A DNA stretch of 8,550 nucleotides from positions 504,705-513,254 of the forward strand of contig NZ_ML142849.1 of assembly GCF_004138495.1 (NCBI RefSeq). Reading direction: 5' to 3'. Under the pieces are notes generated by a model that worked only from the letters and a program-made list of their open reading frames with translations, had not been told where the DNA came from and did no database searches. The DNA comes from Phytoactinopolyspora endophytica. Lineage in GTDB: Bacteria; Actinomycetota; Actinomycetes; Jiangellales; Jiangellaceae. Shown piece by piece: positions 6,249-8,550 of this stretch (its first letter is position 1; each line of letters begins with the position of its first letter). The position numbers were made by a program, and so were the translations under genes.

Positions 6249-6262
6249 CAAGGATGTCCTTG
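6249..6262. promoter_or_regulatory. Palindrome upstream of rbpA
   Basis: CAAGGA-TG-TCCTTG is a 6-bp inverted repeat with a 2-base centre, 36-49 bases before the rbpA GTG. It is compact enough to be a repressor operator or a small hairpin in the 5' leader. No regulator gene is nearby and I recognise no matching consensus. Confidence 0.25.
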
Positions 6263-6267
6263 GCGCC

Positions 6268-6414
6268 GGGCATGCGTGATGGATCGTAGCGAGCAGAGGT
6301 CCTGCCACATGCCTCGCACGATGGAGGACGTGGAGCCGACCGACCGACGACGGGAAGGCAGCGCTGCACCAGCCGGACGTCGTGCGGTACACCACGGATC
6401 CATCACGCGGGCCC
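6268..6414. repeat. Long inverted repeat spanning the secG-rbpA intergenic region
   Basis: GCGTGATGGATC (6274-6285) has a perfect reverse complement at 6397-6408. Two unpaired positions further out the stem continues as GGGC (6268-6271) with GCCC (6411-6414), so 16 of 18 positions pair. The right arm touches the last base of the secG stop codon. Inside the 111-base loop lie a second nested pair, CGCACGA (6315-6321) with TCGTGCG (6380-6386), a perfect palindrome GCAGCGCTGC (6358-6367), and a short CCGA triplication (6336-6347). The overall form suggests a folded RNA element, attenuator or terminator between secG and rbpA rather than a gene. No tRNA-like features were found. Confidence 0.7.
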
Positions 6415-6638
6415 TAAACGAGCAGTCCGAGTGCGACGATGCTCGCCGCCCAGACCAGGCCGACTGCGATAGTCAGCCGATCCAGGTTGCGCTCGGCGAC
6501 CGAGGAACCTCCGACGGACGCCGAGACACCACCACCGAACATGTCCGAGAGGCCACCGCCCTTGCCCTTGTGCATCAGCACGAGTACGAGCATAAGCAGG
6601 CTCGTGATCACCAGCAGGATCGCGAATATCAGCGTCAC
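6414..6638 (-). CDS. secG: Preprotein translocase subunit SecG
   Basis: SecG is the small auxiliary subunit of the SecYEG channel in the cytoplasmic membrane and aids SecA-driven protein export. The 74-residue product fits the family. It has a first membrane helix (about 3-22), the hallmark loop HKGKGGGLSDMFGGG (23-37) followed by GGSSVAERNLDRLT (43-56), and a second helix (about 56-73). The start is GTG at 6636-6638 with GAGG at 6647-6650, 8 bases upstream, within AAGGATGAGG. It lies 63 bases after tpiA on the same strand, the usual pgk-tpiA-secG actinobacterial order, so it is probably part of that operon. Its TAG stop abuts the outer arm of a long inverted repeat. Confidence 0.96.
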   Translation of the reverse strand: MTLIFAILLVITSLLMLVLVLMHKGKGGGLSDMFGGGVSASVGGSSVAERNLDRLTIAVGLVWAASIVALGLLV

Positions 6639-6701
6639 GGCGTGAGCCTCATCCTTATCGAGCGAGTAGTTGGTCGGCTAGCCAGAAGTGTACCTCGGCG
6701 A

Positions 6702-7484
6702 TCACGACTGGTCGAAGCGGCAGATCGCTGCGAACCCGTCGGCGTCGAGGCTGGCGCCTCCGACGAGTGCGCCGTCCACGTCAGGCTGATCCATGATCGG
6801 CCCGACGTTGGCTGCCTTGACCGAACCACCGTACAGGATACGGATCGCCGCGGCCACATCTGGCGAGTAGAGCTCGGCGAGCCGGGTACGGATGGCCGCG
6901 GCCATCTCCTGTGCGTCCTCCGGCGTGGCCACCTCGCCGGTGCCGATCGCCCATACCGGTTCGTAGGCGATCACCAACTTGGCGGCCTGCTCGGCGCTGA
7001 TCCCGGCGAGGCCACCGTCGAGCTGAGCCAGCGTGTGCGGAACATGCTGGCCCGCCTGACGGATGTCGAGGCCCTCCCCGATGCACAGGATCGGCGTGAG
7101 CTCGTACCGGATCGCTGCCTTGACCTTCGCGTTCACCAGCTCGTCGGACTCGGCGTGGTGCTCGCGACGCTCCGAGTGCCCGACCGTGACGTACGTGCAT
7201 CCCAGCTTGGCCAGGAAGGCTCCGGACACTTCGCCGGTGTAGGCACCGGAGTCGTGCGCGGAGAGGTCCTGAGCGCCGTAGTCGATGCCGAGCTTGTCGC
7301 CGTCGACCAGGGTCTGCACGGACCGGATGTCGGTGAACGGCGGCAACACCGCCACGTCAACCTTCTCGTGGGTCTTCTCGTCGAGCGAGAACGCCAGCTT
7401 CTGCACCAGCGCGATCGCTTCGAGATGGTTGAGGTTCATCTTCCAGTTTCCGGCCATCAACGGCCGGCGAGCATTGGTCGCCAC
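6702..7484 (-). CDS. tpiA: Triosephosphate isomerase
   Basis: This TIM-barrel enzyme interconverts dihydroxyacetone phosphate and glyceraldehyde 3-phosphate in glycolysis and gluconeogenesis. The 260-residue product has every key residue: Asn13 and Lys15 in AGNWKMN (11-17), His103 in VGHSERR (101-107), the catalytic Glu175 in [11 protein letters not shown] (173-183, including the flexible loop 6), and the phosphate-binding LYGGSV (217-222) and GALVGGASL (238-246). The start is GTG at 7482-7484. GGAGGAA (7494-7500) lies inside the last codons of pgk, and a nearer AAGG (7489-7492) overlaps the pgk stop; only 6 bases separate the two genes. Translation is therefore probably coupled to pgk. secG follows after 63 bases. 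Confidence 0.98.
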   Translation of the reverse strand: MATNARRPLMAGNWKMNLNHLEAIALVQKLAFSLDEKTHEKVDVAVLPPFTDIRSVQTLVDGDKLGIDYGAQDLSAHDSGAYTGEVSGAFLAKLGCTYVTVGHSERREHHAESDELVNAKVKAAIRYELTPILCIGEGLDIRQAGQHVPHTLAQLDGGLAGISAEQAAKLVIAYEPVWAIGTGEVATPEDAQEMAAAIRTRLAELYSPDVAAAIRILYGGSVKAANVGPIMDQPDVDGALVGGASLDADGFAAICRFDQS

Positions 7485-7490
7485 AGCGCC

Positions 7491-8549
7491 TTATTCCTCC
7501 AGAATCGCGAGGCCGGGGAGGGTCTTGCCCTCGAGGAGCTCCAGCGACGCTCCGCCGCCGGTCGAGATGTGCGTGAACGCCGACTCGTCGAGGCCCAGTT
7601 TGCGGACCGCGGCCGCGGAGTCTCCCCCACCGACCACGCTGGTGCCCCGGATCTGCGACACCGCCGTCGCGACATCCTTGGTGCCGGCGGCGAACGGTGC
7701 CAGCTCGAAGACGCCCATCGGGCCGTTCCAGACCACGGTCTTCGCGTCGGCCAGCTTGCCACTGAACAGCTCCACGCTGGCCGGTCCGATGTCGAGACCC
7801 TTCTGGTCGGCGGGGATCGCCGACGCGTCCACCACCGACGTGTCGGCGTCGGCGGAGATGTCGGCGGCCACGACGACGTCCACCGGCAGCACGATCTCCA
7901 CGCCGGCCTGCTCGGCCCGGTCGAGGTAGCCCTTGACGGTCTCGATCTGGTCGTTCTCCAGCAGCGAGCCTCCGACCTCGTAGCCCTTGGCCGCGAGGAA
8001 CGTGAAGGCCATACCACCGCCGATCAGCAGGCGGTCCACCTTGCCGAGCAGGTTGTCGATGACGCCGAGCTTGTCGGACACCTTCGAGCCGCCGAGCACG
8101 ACGACGTATGGCCGCTCCGGCGTGACGAGCACCTTCCGGAATGCCTCCATCTCGGCCTCGACCAGACGCCCCGCGGCGTGCGGGAGCCGCTGCGCGACGT
8201 CGTACACGCTGGCCTGCTTGCGGTGGACGACCCCGAAACCGTCGGAGACGAAGCAGTCGGCCAGCGACGCCAGCTCGTCGGCGAGCGCGCCACGCTCGGC
8301 GTCGTCCTTGCTGGTCTCGCGAGCGTCGAAGCGCACGTTCTCCAGCACGGCGACGTCGCCGTCGTTCAGGGAGGCCACGGTCTTGCGGGCGCTCTCACCA
8401 ACGAGGTCGGTAGCAAACGCCACATCGGCGCCGAGCAGTTCGGACAGCCGCTTGGCCACGGGCTCGAGCGAGTACTTGGGCTCTGGCGCGCCCTTGGGAC
8501 GGCCCAGGTGCGCGGTGACCACCACCCGTGCGCCGGCCTCGGCCAGCGC
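7491..8549 (-). CDS. pgk: Phosphoglycerate kinase (N-terminus cut by window edge)
   Basis: It transfers phosphate from 1,3-bisphosphoglycerate to ADP in lower glycolysis (reversible, cytoplasmic). The frame is open to the right edge; 352 residues are seen of a family norm near 400, so about 40-50 N-terminal residues are missing, including the usual start-proximal substrate-binding Asp/Asn motif. Visible signatures in order are TAHLGRPKG (12-20 of the visible part), [71 protein letters not shown] and the C-terminal nucleotide-site [23 protein letters not shown] at 8523-8525 could be mistaken for a start but lies inside the conserved [12 protein letters not shown] strand. The stop is TAA at 7491-7493, 6 bases before tpiA. 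Confidence 0.98.
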   Translation of the reverse strand, partial: ALAEAGARVVVTAHLGRPKGAPEPKYSLEPVAKRLSELLGADVAFATDLVGESARKTVASLNDGDVAVLENVRFDARETSKDDAERGALADELASLADCFVSDGFGVVHRKQASVYDVAQRLPHAAGRLVEAEMEAFRKVLVTPERPYVVVLGGSKVSDKLGVIDNLLGKVDRLLIGGGMAFTFLAAKGYEVGGSLLENDQIETVKGYLDRAEQAGVEIVLPVDVVVAADISADADTSVVDASAIPADQKGLDIGPASVELFSGKLADAKTVVWNGPMGVFELAPFAAGTKDVATAVSQIRGTSVVGGGDSAAAVRKLGLDESAFTHISTGGGASLELLEGKTLPGLAILEE

Positions 8550-8550
8550 A

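Noticed and set aside
6286..6396. Possible tRNA-Leu next to secG, as in some other bacteria
   Set aside because: No GTTCGA-type T-loop, no A/B-box-like positions and no acceptor stem of the right spacing were found.
1..8550. CRISPR array, phage genes, toxin-antitoxin pair or defence system
   Set aside because: No regularly spaced direct repeats and no coding sequence with matching motifs was found on either strand.

Overview
The window is high-GC DNA from an actinomycete. The evidence is strong G/C bias at third codon positions, GTG starts with purine-rich ribosome binding sites, and two gene sets whose order is typical of Actinobacteria. These are the opcA-pgl end of the oxidative pentose phosphate operon on the + strand and the pgk-tpiA-secG-rbpA run on the - strand. 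I cannot assign a genus from the sequence alone.

Layout. Bases 2-1454 (+) hold the C-terminal two thirds or so of OpcA, the glucose-6-phosphate dehydrogenase assembly protein, and a complete 6-phosphogluconolactonase. Bases 1469-5562 (+) hold four genes that are not part of the standard neighbourhood: an Asp/Glu-racemase-family protein with an altered active site, an NAD(P)-dependent epimerase/reductase-like protein, a 61-residue Cys-rich basic protein behind a striking promoter/operator-like palindrome, and a SulP anion transporter with a STAS domain. Bases 5872-8549 (-) hold an RbpA-family RNA polymerase-binding protein (start corrected to GTG at 6213), SecG, triosephosphate isomerase and a phosphoglycerate kinase that runs off the right edge.

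How they work together. The left genes feed glucose 6-phosphate into the pentose phosphate pathway. The right genes carry triose phosphates through lower glycolysis. pgk and tpiA look translationally coupled: the strongest purine-rich sequence before tpiA lies within the last codons of pgk. The middle block looks like accessory genes placed between these two loci. I see no integrase, transposase, tRNA or CRISPR array.

The parts that ordinary gene calling leaves unexplained are mostly non-coding. A 22-bp inverted repeat with one mismatch lies between the convergent SulP and rbpA genes. A second long inverted repeat (12 bp perfect, 18 bp with interruptions) spans the secG-rbpA intergenic region and touches the secG stop codon. 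A GTAGG-N4-CCTAC palindrome resembling a DtxR/IdeR iron box ends one base before the ATG of the Cys-rich gene. I found no convincing wholly new multi-gene system. The best leads are these structures, the Cys-rich gene and the altered catalytic residues in the two accessory enzymes.
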